Shown piece by piece: positions 56,051-64,000 of a stretch of DNA of 64,000 nt. The notes under the pieces are model-generated. The model saw only the letters and a program-made list of their open reading frames with translations. It did not search any database and was not told where the DNA came from. Where the stretch lies: NCBI GenBank assembly GCA_003217735.2, contig CP031585.1, forward strand, positions 3,645,501 through 3,709,500, in the 5' to 3' direction. Every line of letters begins with the position of its first letter. Position 1 is the first letter of the stretch. Source of the stretch: Marinibacterium anthonyi (lineage in GTDB: Bacteria; Pseudomonadota; Alphaproteobacteria; Rhodobacterales; Rhodobacteraceae). The translations under genes and the position numbers were made by a program.

Positions 56051-57265
56051 TCACCGGTCGACTTCTCCGAACACCACGTCCAGGGTCCCGATGATCGCCG
56101 CCACGTCGGCCAGCTGGTGGCCCCCGGCGACATGGTCCATGGCCTGCAGGTGCATGTAGCCCGGCGCCTTGATCTTGGCCCGGTACGGCCGGTTGGTCCC
56201 GTCCGCCACCACGTAGACCCCGAATTCGCCCTTCGGCGCCTCGACCGCGGCATAGACCTCGCCCGCGGGCACGTGGAACCCTTCGGTGTACAGCTTGAAG
56301 TGATGGATCAGCGATTCCATCGACGTCTTCATGTCCGACCGTTTCGGCGGCGTGATCTTGCCCCGCGCCAGGATGTCGCCCGGGCTTGCGCGCAGCTTGT
56401 CGCATGCCTGCAGGATGATCTTCCGGCTCTCTTCCATCTCGGCCATGCGGCACAGGTAGCGATCATAGCAATCGCCGTTCTTGCCCACCGGAATCTGAAA
56501 GTCGAATTCGTCATAGCATTCATAGGGCTGCGCGCGGCGCAGGTCCCAGGCCATGCCCGACCCGCGCACCATCACCCCGGAAAACCCGTGTTCCAGCACG
56601 TCGTCTTCTGTCACCACGCCGATATCGACGTTGCGCTGCTTGAAGATCCGGTTCTCGGTCAGCAGCCCGTTCAGGTCATCCAGGAACGACGGGAAATCCC
56701 TGGCCCAGGCCTCGATATCGTCGATCAGCTCGGGCGTCAGGTCCTGGTGCACGCCGCCGGGACGGAAATACGCCGCGTGCAGCCGCGCCCCGCAGGCCCG
56801 TTCGCAGAACACCATCAGCTTCTCGCGATGCTCGAACCCCCACAGCGGCGGCGTCAGCGCGCCGACGTCCATCGCCTGGGTGGTCACGTTCATCAGGTGG
56901 TTCATGATCCGCCCGATCTCGCAGAACAGCACCCGGATCAGCTGCGCGCGGCGCGGCACCACGGTGCCGGTCAGCTTCTCGATCGCCAGGCACCAGGCAT
57001 GTTCCTGGTTCATCGGCGACACGTAATCCAGCCGGTCGAAATAGGGCAGGTTCTGCAGGTAGGTCCGGCTCTCCATCAGCTTTTCGGTCCCACGGTGCAG
57101 CAGCCCGATATGGGGATCGCACCGTTCGACGATCTCGCCGTCCAGTTCAAGCACCAGCCGCAGCACGCCGTGGGCCGCCGGGTGCTGAGGCCCGAAGTTG
57201 ATGTTGAAGTTGCGGATCTTCTGTTCGCCGGTAAGGGCGTCTTCGAAGCCTTTCGAACCGTCCAT
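56051..57265 (-). CDS. nuoD: NADH-quinone oxidoreductase subunit D
   Basis: A 404-residue subunit that forms the quinone-binding cavity with Nuo[20 protein letters not shown] and [14 protein letters not shown] are the signatures, with the quinone-ligating His in [27 protein letters not shown] is the C-terminal hallmark. The ATG overlaps the stop of a 56-residue protein gene by one base. Confidence 0.97.
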   Translation of the reverse strand: MDGSKGFEDALTGEQKIRNFNINFGPQHPAAHGVLRLVLELDGEIVERCDPHIGLLHRGTEKLMESRTYLQNLPYFDRLDYVSPMNQEHAWCLAIEKLTGTVVPRRAQLIRVLFCEIGRIMNHLMNVTTQAMDVGALTPPLWGFEHREKLMVFCERACGARLHAAYFRPGGVHQDLTPELIDDIEAWARDFPSFLDDLNGLLTENRIFKQRNVDIGVVTEDDVLEHGFSGVMVRGSGMAWDLRRAQPYECYDEFDFQIPVGKNGDCYDRYLCRMAEMEESRKIILQACDKLRASPGDILARGKITPPKRSDMKTSMESLIHHFKLYTEGFHVPAGEVYAAVEAPKGEFGVYVVADGTNRPYRAKIKAPGYMHLQAMDHVAGGHQLADVAAIIGTLDVVFGEVDR

Positions 57266-57435
57266 CAGAGCTTCTCCAAATCCTGTAGTTTACGACCCAT
57301 CCACCAGACAAGCACCGCCAGGCCAAGCGGTATGATGCAGGCCACGGCCCAGTACTTGCTGATGCCGAAGTGCGGCAACAGCTTTACCATGGGGATTGCC
57401 GTCGACGCCATGATCAACCAAAGCAGGAATTCCAT
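57265..57435 (-). CDS. 56-residue membrane protein between the GFA gene and nuoD
   Basis: This small gene is short enough to escape automatic calling. It encodes 56 residues: [17 protein letters not shown], a loop, then [19 protein letters not shown] and a basic, charged end ([11 protein letters not shown]). Two membrane segments are likely. Its ATG overlaps the GFA-family stop and its TGA overlaps the nuoD start, each by one base (TGATG), so it is locked into the operon. No other frame is plausible here. The function is unknown. Confidence 0.7.
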   Translation of the reverse strand: MEFLLWLIMASTAIPMVKLLPHFGISKYWAVACIIPLGLAVLVWWMGRKLQDLEKL

Positions 57436-57851
57436 CACGTCCCCCCGCCCGCGAACATGGCCATGACTTCGGCGCCGGTCAGCTTCTTCGTGTCACCGGC
57501 CAGCGCGTAGCTGGCGGGCTTGCTGTCGACAAAGATCTCGGACACCACCGGGAAGGCCCCGGGATCGGGAAACGCCTGGATCGACACGATCGCCGTCTTG
57601 CCGTCCTTCGACCGCCAGGCCAGGTTCGATCCGCATTCCCCGCAGAACACCCGCTCGCCCCAGTCGGACGAGCCATAGACCTTGACCGGCGCGCCGGCAT
57701 CGAAGCTCAGCGCGGCGCAGGCCACGCCCAGGAACACGCCGCCCGACCATTGACGGCACGTCTCGCAATGACAGGCGCCCGCCTCGGCCTCCGGCTCGGC
57801 GGTAAAGCGGCAGGCGCCGCACAGGCATTTTCCCTGCAAAGCCACGCTCAC
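57435..57851 (-). CDS. GFA/CENP-V family zinc protein
   Basis: A 138-residue protein of the GFA (glutathione-dependent formaldehyde-activating enzyme) fold. Zinc cysteines lie in CLCGAC, CHCETC and FCGECGS. The family name comes from one enzyme; most members have no known substrate. GTG 57851 overlaps the nuoC stop (GTGA). Its place between nuoC and nuoD is unusual for the fold and suggests recruitment into the operon. Confidence 0.85.
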   Translation of the reverse strand: MSVALQGKCLCGACRFTAEPEAEAGACHCETCRQWSGGVFLGVACAALSFDAGAPVKVYGSSDWGERVFCGECGSNLAWRSKDGKTAIVSIQAFPDPGAFPVVSEIFVDSKPASYALAGDTKKLTGAEVMAMFAGGGT

Positions 57852-58459
57852 TTGGCGCCCTCCTCCGTCTTCTCGTCGCCGGGCAGGATGTACTTGGCCC
57901 CTTCCCACGGCGACATGAAGTCGAACTGGCGGTATTCCTGCACCAGGCTCACCGGTTCATAGACCACGCGTTTCAGCGCCTCGTCATAGCGGACCTCGGT
58001 ATACCCGGTGGTCGGGAAATCCTTGCGCAGCGGATAGCCGCGGAACCCGTAATCCGTCAGGATCCGACGCAGGTCCGGGTGGCCCGAGAACAGGATGCCG
58101 AACATGTCGAACACCTCGCGCTCCGGCCAGTTGGCGCAGGGGTGGACCGACACGATCGACGGCACCACGTCCTCCTCGCGGATCGACAGGCGCAGGCGAA
58201 CCCGGTGGTTCTGGTACATCGACAGCAGGTGATAGACCACGTCGAACCGCTTGGCCCGTTCGGGGTGGTCGACGGCGGTGATGTCGGTCAGGGTGGAAAA
58301 CTTGCAGGTCGCGTCCGACATCAGGAAATCGACGAAAGCGGTGATCGAGGCCGGGGCCACGTTGATCGTCAGCTCTCCGAAGGCGACCTCGTAGCCCAGC
58401 ACGCAGTCGGGGCGTTTCATCTCGATATGGGCGCCAAGCTCGTTCAGGGCTTCGGTCAT
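57848..58459 (-). CDS. nuoC: NADH-quinone oxidoreductase subunit C
   Basis: A 203-residue peripheral-arm subunit. [30 protein letters not shown] is the diagnostic region, and [17 protein letters not shown] follows. It is not fused to NuoD, unlike in E. coli. The 98-base gap after nuoB holds a GC-rich hairpin (GGCCGAC and GTCGGCC) and no gene. Confidence 0.96.
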   Translation of the reverse strand: MTEALNELGAHIEMKRPDCVLGYEVAFGELTINVAPASITAFVDFLMSDATCKFSTLTDITAVDHPERAKRFDVVYHLLSMYQNHRVRLRLSIREEDVVPSIVSVHPCANWPEREVFDMFGILFSGHPDLRRILTDYGFRGYPLRKDFPTTGYTEVRYDEALKRVVYEPVSLVQEYRQFDFMSPWEGAKYILPGDEKTEEGAK

Positions 58460-58557
58460 CGATGGGCCTTTCCTAGTCCCGGGCCCCCGGGCCGCTGCCT
58501 GCGGGGCCGTTGTTCGACAATGTTCGACGGGGCCGACCGGGTCGGCCGCCCCGGGGG

Positions 58558-59091
58558 TCAGCGGGCCAATGTCCCCGTCCGGCGGATCTTCCGCTGCAGC
58601 TGGAGGATCCCGTAAAGCAGCGCCTCGGCCGTCGGCGGGCACCCGGGCACGTAGACGTCCACCGGCACCACCCGGTCACAGCCGCGCACCACCGAATAGC
58701 TGTAATGGTAATAGCCCCCGCCATTGGCGCAGGACCCCATCGACAGCACGTAACGCGGTTCCGGCATCTGGTCGTAGACCTTGCGCAGCGCCGGCGCCAT
58801 CTTGTTGGTCAGCGTGCCGGCGACGATCATCAGATCCGACTGGCGCGGGCTGGCGCGCGGCGCGGTGCCGAACCGTTCCACGTCGTAGCGCGGCATCGAC
58901 GTGTGCATCATCTCGACCGCGCAGCAGGCCAGCCCGAAGGTCATCCAGTGCAGCGACCCGGTGCGCGCCCAGTTGATCGCGTCCTCGACCGACGTCAGCA
59001 GAAAGCCCTTGTCGGTCAACTCCTTGTTCAGCGCCTGCGTGGCGACCTCGCGGTCGCCCCCGGCCGTGTTCGCTCCGGTCATCACTCCCAT
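58558..59091 (-). CDS. nuoB: NADH-quinone oxidoreductase subunit B
   Basis: A 177-residue subunit that carries cluster N2, the electron donor to quinone. The tandem cysteines are in [11 protein letters not shown], with GSCANGGG and [13 protein letters not shown] as the other ligands. I take ATG 59091, which has AAGGGGG; ATG 59082 is three codons later. The start overlaps the end of nuoA. Confidence 0.96.
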   Translation of the reverse strand: MGVMTGANTAGGDREVATQALNKELTDKGFLLTSVEDAINWARTGSLHWMTFGLACCAVEMMHTSMPRYDVERFGTAPRASPRQSDLMIVAGTLTNKMAPALRKVYDQMPEPRYVLSMGSCANGGGYYHYSYSVVRGCDRVVPVDVYVPGCPPTAEALLYGILQLQRKIRRTGTLAR

Positions 59092-59447
59092 TCCAGAGCC
59101 CCCTTCTTCCATTCGTAGGCAAACCCGATGGTCAGCACGCCCAGGAAGACCATCATCGACCAGAAGCCCACCATCGAGATGTCCTTGAAGGCCACGGCCC
59201 AGGGGAACAGGAAGGCGATTTCCAGATCGAAGATGATGAACAGGATCGACACCAGGTAGAACCGGACATCGAATTTCATCCGCGCATCGTCGAAGGCGTT
59301 GAACCCGCACTCGTAGGCACTGACCTTTTCGGGGTCCGGGTTGCGAATGGCGATCACCATGGCCGACAGCATCAGGACAAGACCAAGTCCGATGGCGACG
59401 ACGAGGAACACTAGGATCGGGAGGTACTCCCGCATCAACTCTTCCAC
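59082..59447 (-). CDS. nuoA: NADH-quinone oxidoreductase subunit A
   Basis: A 121-residue membrane subunit with three helices. [37 protein letters not shown] is shared by all NuoA proteins (seen here in two consecutive parts, the ECG loop and the DLE helix). GTG 59447 follows an AAGGAG site and is preferred over ATG 59435. It is the first gene of the complex I operon. Confidence 0.95.
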   Translation of the reverse strand: MEELMREYLPILVFLVVAIGLGLVLMLSAMVIAIRNPDPEKVSAYECGFNAFDDARMKFDVRFYLVSILFIIFDLEIAFLFPWAVAFKDISMVGFWSMMVFLGVLTIGFAYEWKKGALEWE

Positions 59448-59521
59448 GCGCTGGCTCCTTCTCTGCGCGCCCCGGATGGACCCGGATCGGCGCAACGATC
59501 TTAAAGTCTGGCTGTGACGAG

Positions 59522-59550
59522 TCTCTACTCCCGCCTCCAGCAAGGGTCAA
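59522..59550 (-). promoter_or_regulatory. candidate promoter of the nuo operon
   Basis: On the minus strand, TTGACC (59545-59550) and TAGAGA (59522-59527) are separated by exactly 17 bp, with a leader of about 70 bases to the nuoA GTG. It is the best match in the 199-base gap between the hydratase gene and nuoA. Confidence 0.5.
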
Positions 59551-59646
59551 CCGAGGCTGACCCCCGCCGGTTACGAGAATCGACGCAAGGTGCCCCTGTG
59601 ATCACAAAGCAGCCCGGCATTAATCTTTCCTTAACGGCAAAGACCT

Positions 59647-60432
59647 TTACCCGATGTTCCACCGTGCCGGGCGTTTCGCGAAGAAGGCGTCGATGCCTTC
59701 GGGGGCTTCCTCGCCCTCCCAGCAGCCGACCAGCGCGGAAACGGTGTGGTCGATCACCGCATCGTCGATGGTCGGCGCCAGGTCCGCCACCAGCCGCTTG
59801 GCCGCGGCCACGGCGCCCGGGGCGGCGGACAGGTAGGGCGCGATCTCGGCCTCGACGGCGGCGTCCAGATCCGCCGCCGGCACCACCCGCGACAAAAGCC
59901 CCAGCTCCACCGCCTCGTCGGCGCCAAACACCCGGCCCGAAAAGAACACCCGCCGTGCCCGCGCCGCGCCCATGCGCGCCACGACATAGGGCCCGATCGT
60001 GGCCGGAATGACGCCCAGCCGCACCTCGGTCAGGCCCATCTTCATATGCGCGACACCGATCGCCACGTCACAGACACAGGCCATGCCGACGCCGCCGCCA
60101 AAGGCATTGCCCTGCACCTTGCCGATCAGCGGCTTGGGCAAGGTGTCCAGCGCCTGAAGCATCTCGGCCAGCTTGCGCGCCTCGGCCCCGCGCGTCGCCG
60201 GATCGGCCCCCATCTGCGCCTGCATCCACGCCAGGTCCCCGCCCGCACAAAAGCTCTTGCCGGTCGCGGTCAGAACGACGACCCGCACCGTATCATCCCC
60301 GGCCAGGGCGTCCGCCGCCCGGCGCAGCTCGCCCAGCATGGCGGCGCTCAGCGCATTATGCTTGTCCGGCCGGTTCAGGCACAGCGTGGCGACCCCGCGG
60401 TCATCGGTCTCAAGGCTGATCGTCTCGTACAT
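59647..60432 (-). CDS. liuC: LiuC-like methylglutaconyl-CoA hydratase
   Basis: A 261-residue crotonase-fold protein. CAGGDLAWM and GNAFGGGVGM form the oxyanion hole, and LTEVRLGVIPATIGPYV carries the catalytic glutamate. The first glutamate of classical enoyl-CoA hydratases is absent, as in the LiuC group, and the whole stretch FGGGVG...EVRLG.IPA..SPYV-like pattern points there. It would hydrate methylglutaconyl-CoA in leucine breakdown, between the carboxylase and the lyase encoded upstream. ATG 60432 is chosen; the upstream frame runs through a palindrome. Confidence 0.85.
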   Translation of the reverse strand: MYETISLETDDRGVATLCLNRPDKHNALSAAMLGELRRAADALAGDDTVRVVVLTATGKSFCAGGDLAWMQAQMGADPATRGAEARKLAEMLQALDTLPKPLIGKVQGNAFGGGVGMACVCDVAIGVAHMKMGLTEVRLGVIPATIGPYVVARMGAARARRVFFSGRVFGADEAVELGLLSRVVPAADLDAAVEAEIAPYLSAAPGAVAAAKRLVADLAPTIDDAVIDHTVSALVGCWEGEEAPEGIDAFFAKRPARWNIG

Positions 60433-60451
60433 CGTTCCGTGTCTTCCCAAT

Positions 60452-60502
60452 ATTTTCTTCGCAGAAGAAAATCGCACCCCAGAATTTTACCCGAAAATTC
60501 TG
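60452..60502. repeat. paired AT-rich palindromes between the HMG-CoA lyase and hydratase genes
   Basis: ATTTTCTTC at 60452-60460 pairs with GAAGAAAAT at 60464-60472. CAGAATTTT at 60480-60488 pairs with AAAATTCTG at 60494-60502. The pair begins 1 base after the lyase stop and ends 19 bases before the hydratase ATG (minus strand), the same layout as at 9212 and 15275. Confidence 0.85.
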
Positions 60503-60503
60503 C

Positions 60504-61358
60504 TCACCCGCCCCGCAAGGCCCGCGCCATCTCCGCCGCCTCGGCCAGAACGCCCAGGTCCAGCCCGGTCGAATCCCCCAGCCGCTCAAGATGCGCCGCC
60601 ACCGCCTCGGTCGCCACGTTCCCGGCCGCCCCCGGCGCATAGGGGCATCCCCCCAGGCCCCCCACCGCCGCATCGAACACCCGGACCCCAAGGCTCAGCG
60701 AGGCGTCGATATTCTCCAGCGCCCGCCCGGCCGTATCGTGATAATGCCCCGCCAGCCGCCCCACCGGCACCGCGTCGCGCACCTTCAGCAGCATCCGCGC
60801 GATCTTGTCCGGCGTCGCCTGCCCGATCGTGTCGCCCAGCGAAATCTCGTAACAGCCCATGGCGAACAACCGGTCCGCCACCCGCGCCACCGCGTCCGGC
60901 GCCACCGCCCCGTCATAGGGGCAATCCGTCACGCAGGACACGTAGCCGCGCACGGGCACATCACGATGTCGTGCATCCTCCAGGATCGGCGCGAACCGCG
61001 CGATGCTCTCCTCGATCGTCGCGTTGATATTGGCCTTGGAAAACCCCTCGCTGGCGGATGCGAACACCGCCACCTCGTCCGCGCCGGCCGCCAAAGCCGC
61101 CTCGTAGCCCTTCATGTTGGGCACCAGTGCCGCATAGCGCACGCCCTCTGCCCGCGTGATTCCGTTCAGCACCTCGGCGCTGCCGGCCATCTGCGGCACC
61201 CATTTCGGGCTGACAAACGCCGCGCATTCAATGCGCGCGAACCCCGCCCGGCTCAGCAGGTCGACAAACGCCACCTTCTGCGCCACGGAAATCTCGCGCT
61301 TTTCGTTCTGCAGACCGTCGCGCGGCCCGACCTCAAAGATTTCTACCCGATCGCCCAT
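60504..61358 (-). CDS. liuE: hydroxymethylglutaryl-CoA lyase
   Basis: A 284-residue TIM-barrel lyase that splits HMG-CoA into acetyl-CoA and acetoacetate, the last step of leucine degradation. GPRDGLQNE holds the catalytic arginine and metal ligand, GHYHDT the metal histidines, and GLGGCPYAPGAAGN the active-site cysteine loop. It lies 12 bases after the carboxylase gene. Confidence 0.94.
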   Translation of the reverse strand: MGDRVEIFEVGPRDGLQNEKREISVAQKVAFVDLLSRAGFARIECAAFVSPKWVPQMAGSAEVLNGITRAEGVRYAALVPNMKGYEAALAAGADEVAVFASASEGFSKANINATIEESIARFAPILEDARHRDVPVRGYVSCVTDCPYDGAVAPDAVARVADRLFAMGCYEISLGDTIGQATPDKIARMLLKVRDAVPVGRLAGHYHDTAGRALENIDASLSLGVRVFDAAVGGLGGCPYAPGAAGNVATEAVAAHLERLGDSTGLDLGVLAEAAEMARALRGG

Positions 61359-61370
61359 GGAAGCCTCCCC

Positions 61371-63311
61371 TCAGTCCTGCGGCTCCAGCCGGATCAGCGC
61401 GGCGCCGCCCTCCACCTGGTCACCTTCCGCCACAAGCACCTCGGCGACAACCCCGTCGCGCGCGGCCAGCAGCGCATGTTCCATCTTCATCGCCTCCAGC
61501 ACCGCCAGCCGGTCGCCTTCCGCCACCGCCTGCCCGGCCTTCGCCGCCACCATCTTCACCAGCCCCGGCATCGGCGCCTCGATCAGCGATCCGTCTCCGC
61601 CGGCCGCCGATCCCCGCTCCAGCGGATCGGCCAGATCGAAGACGTAAGGATTGCCCCAGAACACGGTCAGCCGCTGCCCGTCCTTCGCCACCTCGGCCTG
61701 CACCTTGGTGTCATCGACGAACCAGATGCCGGCCCGCGTTTCGACCACATGACAGGTCTCGCCCAGCTCGACCGAAAACGCCTCCGGCCCCGTCACCGTC
61801 ACCCGCGCGGCGAATTCCTCGCCCCCATGGCTCAGCGTCACCGTCCATCTTTGCGCCGCCCAAAGCGTAAAGCCCCCCAGCGCCCCGGCGCCCGTCTCCA
61901 GCCCCAGAGCCGCCAGCGCGGCCAGCGCCCGCGCCTTGGTGCCGGCCACCGGATCGGCGGTCAGCTCGGCCACGTGCCGGTCGATCAGCCCGGTATCCAC
62001 GTCGCCCTTCTGGAAATCCTCCTGCGCCGCCAGCCGCGCCAGGAACGAGATGTTGGTGACCGTGCCCCCCACCTGCGTCTGCCGCAACGCGCGCACCAGC
62101 GCGTTCAGCGCCGCGCCGCGCGTGGTCCCGTGCACGATCACCTTGGCGATCATCGGGTCGTACCAGGGGCTGATCGTATCGCCCTCGCGCACGCCGCTGT
62201 CGGCCCGCACGTCGCCGGGAAAGACCAGCCGCGACAGCGTGCCGGTCGCCGGCAGGAACCCCTTGGGCACGTCTTCCGCGTAAAGCCGCGCCTCGAAGGC
62301 ATGTCCCGTCAGTGTCAGTTGCTCCTGGCTCAGCGGCAGCGGCGCGCCGCTTGCGACACGCAACTGCCATTCCACCAGGTCCACCCCCGTCACCGCCTCG
62401 GTCACCGGGTGTTCCACTTGAAGACGCGTGTTCATCTCCATGAAATAAAAGCGATCCGGCCGCAAACCGTCCGACGCGTCGACGATGAATTCAATGGTCC
62501 CCGCGCCGGAATACCCGATCGCTTCCGCCGCCCGAACCGCCGCCGATCCCATCGCTTCGCGCATGTCAGGAGTCATCCCCGGCGCCGGCGCTTCCTCGAT
62601 CACCTTCTGATGGCGCCGCTGCAGCGAACAATCCCGCTCGAACAGGTGCACCGCCTGTGTGCCGTCGCCGAAAACCTGCACCTCGATATGGCGCGGCTTG
62701 TCGACGTACTTCTCGATCAGCACGTCCTCGTTGCCGAAAGCCGTGCGCGCCTCGGCCTTGGCCGAACCCAGCGCATTGGTGAAATCGGCAGGGCTATCGA
62801 CCCGCCGCATCCCCTTGCCGCCGCCCCCCGCGACAGCCTTGATCAGCACCGGGTACCCGATCTTGCCGGCCTCCACCTCCAGGTGCGCGGGATCCTGGTC
62901 CGCCCCGTGATATCCGGGCACCACCGGCACCCCGGCCTCCTCCATCAGCTTCTTGGCGGCATCCTTCAGCCCCATGGCCCGGATGGCGCTGGCCGACGGC
63001 CCGATGAACACCAGCCCGGACCCCTCCACCGCATCCACGAAATCCGGGTTCTCGGACAGGAACCCGTACCCCGGATGGATCGCCTGCGCGCCCGTCATCA
63101 ACGCGGCGGCAATGATCCGGTCGCCCCGCAGGTAGCTGTCCGCCGGGGCCGGCCCGCCGATATGCACAGCCTCGTCGGCCATCGCCACATGCTTTGCCCC
63201 GGCATCCGCATCGGAATGGACCGCGACACAGGCCACCCCCATCCGATGCGCCGTCTCGATCACGCGGCAGGCAATCTCGCCCCGGTTGGCAATCAGTATC
63301 TTCGTGAACAT
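61371..63311 (-). CDS. liuD: methylcrotonyl-CoA carboxylase alpha (biotin) subunit
   Basis: A 646-residue biotin-dependent carboxylase subunit. The biotin carboxylase domain opens with KILIANRGEIACRVI and has the ATP-grasp glycine loop VAGGGGKGMRRV. RDCSLQRRHQKVIEEAPAP and MNTRLQVEHPVTE are further hallmarks. The C-terminal BCCP domain has the biotinylated lysine in EAMKMEH. Neighbouring leucine genes favour methylcrotonyl-CoA over acetyl- or propionyl-CoA. The partner beta subunit is not in the window. I use ATG 63311; GTG 63320 overlaps the ASCH stop. Confidence 0.92.
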   Translation of the reverse strand: MFTKILIANRGEIACRVIETAHRMGVACVAVHSDADAGAKHVAMADEAVHIGGPAPADSYLRGDRIIAAALMTGAQAIHPGYGFLSENPDFVDAVEGSGLVFIGPSASAIRAMGLKDAAKKLMEEAGVPVVPGYHGADQDPAHLEVEAGKIGYPVLIKAVAGGGGKGMRRVDSPADFTNALGSAKAEARTAFGNEDVLIEKYVDKPRHIEVQVFGDGTQAVHLFERDCSLQRRHQKVIEEAPAPGMTPDMREAMGSAAVRAAEAIGYSGAGTIEFIVDASDGLRPDRFYFMEMNTRLQVEHPVTEAVTGVDLVEWQLRVASGAPLPLSQEQLTLTGHAFEARLYAEDVPKGFLPATGTLSRLVFPGDVRADSGVREGDTISPWYDPMIAKVIVHGTTRGAALNALVRALRQTQVGGTVTNISFLARLAAQEDFQKGDVDTGLIDRHVAELTADPVAGTKARALAALAALGLETGAGALGGFTLWAAQRWTVTLSHGGEEFAARVTVTGPEAFSVELGETCHVVETRAGIWFVDDTKVQAEVAKDGQRLTVFWGNPYVFDLADPLERGSAAGGDGSLIEAPMPGLVKMVAAKAGQAVAEGDRLAVLEAMKMEHALLAARDGVVAEVLVAEGDQVEGGAALIRLEPQD

Positions 63312-63316
63312 TGTCT

Positions 63317-63739
63317 TCACCCCAGTTCCAGCAGGTCTTCGACCAGGCGGAACCGTTCACAGACCAGTTCCATACCGTCGGAAAATCCGCCGTTTCGTTC
63401 GAAATAGGCGCGGTGGTCGCGCCGCCAGCCGTCAAGCGTGTCGTTCTCGCCCTCGGCCAGGGCGAAGTCCTCATCCATGTCGCAAAACCGCCGCCGCTCC
63501 ACGTGCAGCGTCTCGATCACCAGCGCCGGCCGGCCATCCCATGTCAGCGCGATATCCTTCCGCCCCACCACCGGCAGCGCCTGAGGATCCGCGTCATAGA
63601 TCGTCGCCGCCCCGCAGGTCGCCGTCTTTGTCCCCGCCCGGACCAGCGCGATCAGCGCATCGCACAGCCGCGGACCATCGCCGAACCGGAAGGTCTGCGC
63701 GCCGGGATACCGCGCCAGCACCGCGTCCAGATCGCTCAT
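63317..63739 (-). CDS. ASCH domain-containing protein
   Basis: A 140-residue protein of the ASCH family, an RNA-binding-like PUA-related beta barrel. GTKTATCGAATIY and GRKDIALTWDGRPALVIETLHV are typical. Some members are ribonucleases or cytidine amidohydrolases, so the function is open. ATG 63739 overlaps the stop of the upstream nitronate monooxygenase gene (ATGA). Confidence 0.82.
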   Translation of the reverse strand: MSDLDAVLARYPGAQTFRFGDGPRLCDALIALVRAGTKTATCGAATIYDADPQALPVVGRKDIALTWDGRPALVIETLHVERRRFCDMDEDFALAEGENDTLDGWRRDHRAYFERNGGFSDGMELVCERFRLVEDLLELG

Positions 63740-64000
63740 CGCTGCCACCCGCCGTCCAGCAGGGCGCGCGCCTCGCGCACCAGTGCCCCGATGATGTCAG
63801 CCGCCGGCGGTCGGTCGTGGATCATGCCGATCGCCTCGCCGACCACTGCATTGCCATGCGCCGCGTCGCCCTCGGCGAACGCCTTCTGCCATTTCGGCCC
63901 CTCGACGCGCGCCGCCGCCCGCAACCCGTCCAGGTCATTGTGCCAGCGGTCGGTGAAACGGTTCGCCAGGACCCGGATGTCATAGGGTTCCGGCCAGGGC
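63736..64000 (-). CDS. nitronate monooxygenase, C-terminal part (runs off the window)
   Basis: Only the last 87 or so residues are present. The stretch YDIRVLANRFTDRWH, then GEAIGMIHDRPPAADIIGALV, matches the C-terminal region of bacterial nitronate monooxygenases (2-nitropropane dioxygenase type), FMN enzymes that detoxify alkyl nitronates. The catalytic region lies outside the window. Confidence 0.7.
   Translation of the reverse strand, partial: PWPEPYDIRVLANRFTDRWHNDLDGLRAAARVEGPKWQKAFAEGDAAHGNAVVGEAIGMIHDRPPAADIIGALVREARALLDGGWQR

Noticed and set aside
1-64000. Search for tRNA, rRNA, riboswitches, prophage and insertion sequences
   Set aside because: Reading the gaps, I saw no cloverleaf-like, rRNA-like or transposase-like sequence. 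A covariance-model scan would be needed to exclude small RNAs.

Overview
The window reads as a chromosomal segment of a GC-rich alphaproteobacterium, most likely a Rhodobacterales (Roseobacter-group) species. The reasons are very high GC at third codon positions, a 14-gene complex I operon interleaved with small DUF5333/DUF5337-type genes, Hint-domain and Glyco_tranf_2_4-type proteins, the intergenic motif built around GGTATTTTTGC, and tat, pur, dnaB and mla neighbourhoods typical of that order. I recognise no rRNA, tRNA, CRISPR array, phage or insertion sequence. Nearly all of the window is coding, and no gap exceeds 300 bases.

Layout. 1-1710 (minus): a small P-loop kinase and a MoxR-type AAA+ ATPase. 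1825-8085 (plus): a surface-glycan style cluster with three related GT-A glycosyltransferases, a sulfotransferase, a sulfotransferase-like/glycosyltransferase fusion and a conserved protein of unknown function. 8145-11667: pyrC, pyrE and dnaB. 11792-15783: a DUF1194 protein, then alr-mlaE-mlaF with overlapping ends and a PqiA-type membrane protein. 15814-21144: radA, cvpA, purF, a DUF2199 protein, a small hypothetical and an SDR protein. 21290-23937: surE, pcm and an nlpD-like lipoprotein. 23990-26507 (minus): tatA-tatB-tatC and a DUF815 ATPase. 26658-30501: a WYL regulator with a palindromic operator candidate, an orphan ABC ATPase, an AlkC-like repair protein and an SDR-fold protein. 30674-35960 (plus): a Hint-domain protein, prfC, a fourth glycosyltransferase and an RhlE-like helicase, ending at a bidirectional terminator.

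36039-59447 (minus) is one roughly 23-kb directional block. It starts behind a good sigma-70-like promoter and runs nuoA-B-C-D-E-F-G-H-I-J-K-L-M-N, then birA, coaX and an RNase J gene. All 14 complex I subunits are present. Between nuoC and nuoK lie at least twelve non-core genes: a GFA-family protein, small membrane proteins of 56, 69, 74 and 132 residues, four predicted lipoproteins, DUF5333, DUF3291, a cysteine-free AhpD/CMD-like protein and a 153-residue exported-looking protein. Two further tiny ORFs (24 and 79 codons) also fit. Most are joined by ATGA, GTGA or TGATG overlaps, so their translation is coupled to complex I subunits. This is the most promising place in the window for undescribed biology.

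59647-64000 (minus) is a leucine-catabolism group: a LiuC-like hydratase, HMG-CoA lyase, the methylcrotonyl-CoA carboxylase alpha subunit, an ASCH protein and the C-terminus of a nitronate monooxygenase that runs off the window.

Non-coding structure worth notice: a recurrent pair of AT-rich perfect palindromes placed between co-directional genes (three copies); a three-copy 12-bp direct repeat upstream of dnaB resembling weak DnaA boxes; and in-frame 12-, 15- and 18-bp tandem repeats that extend low-complexity parts of several proteins.
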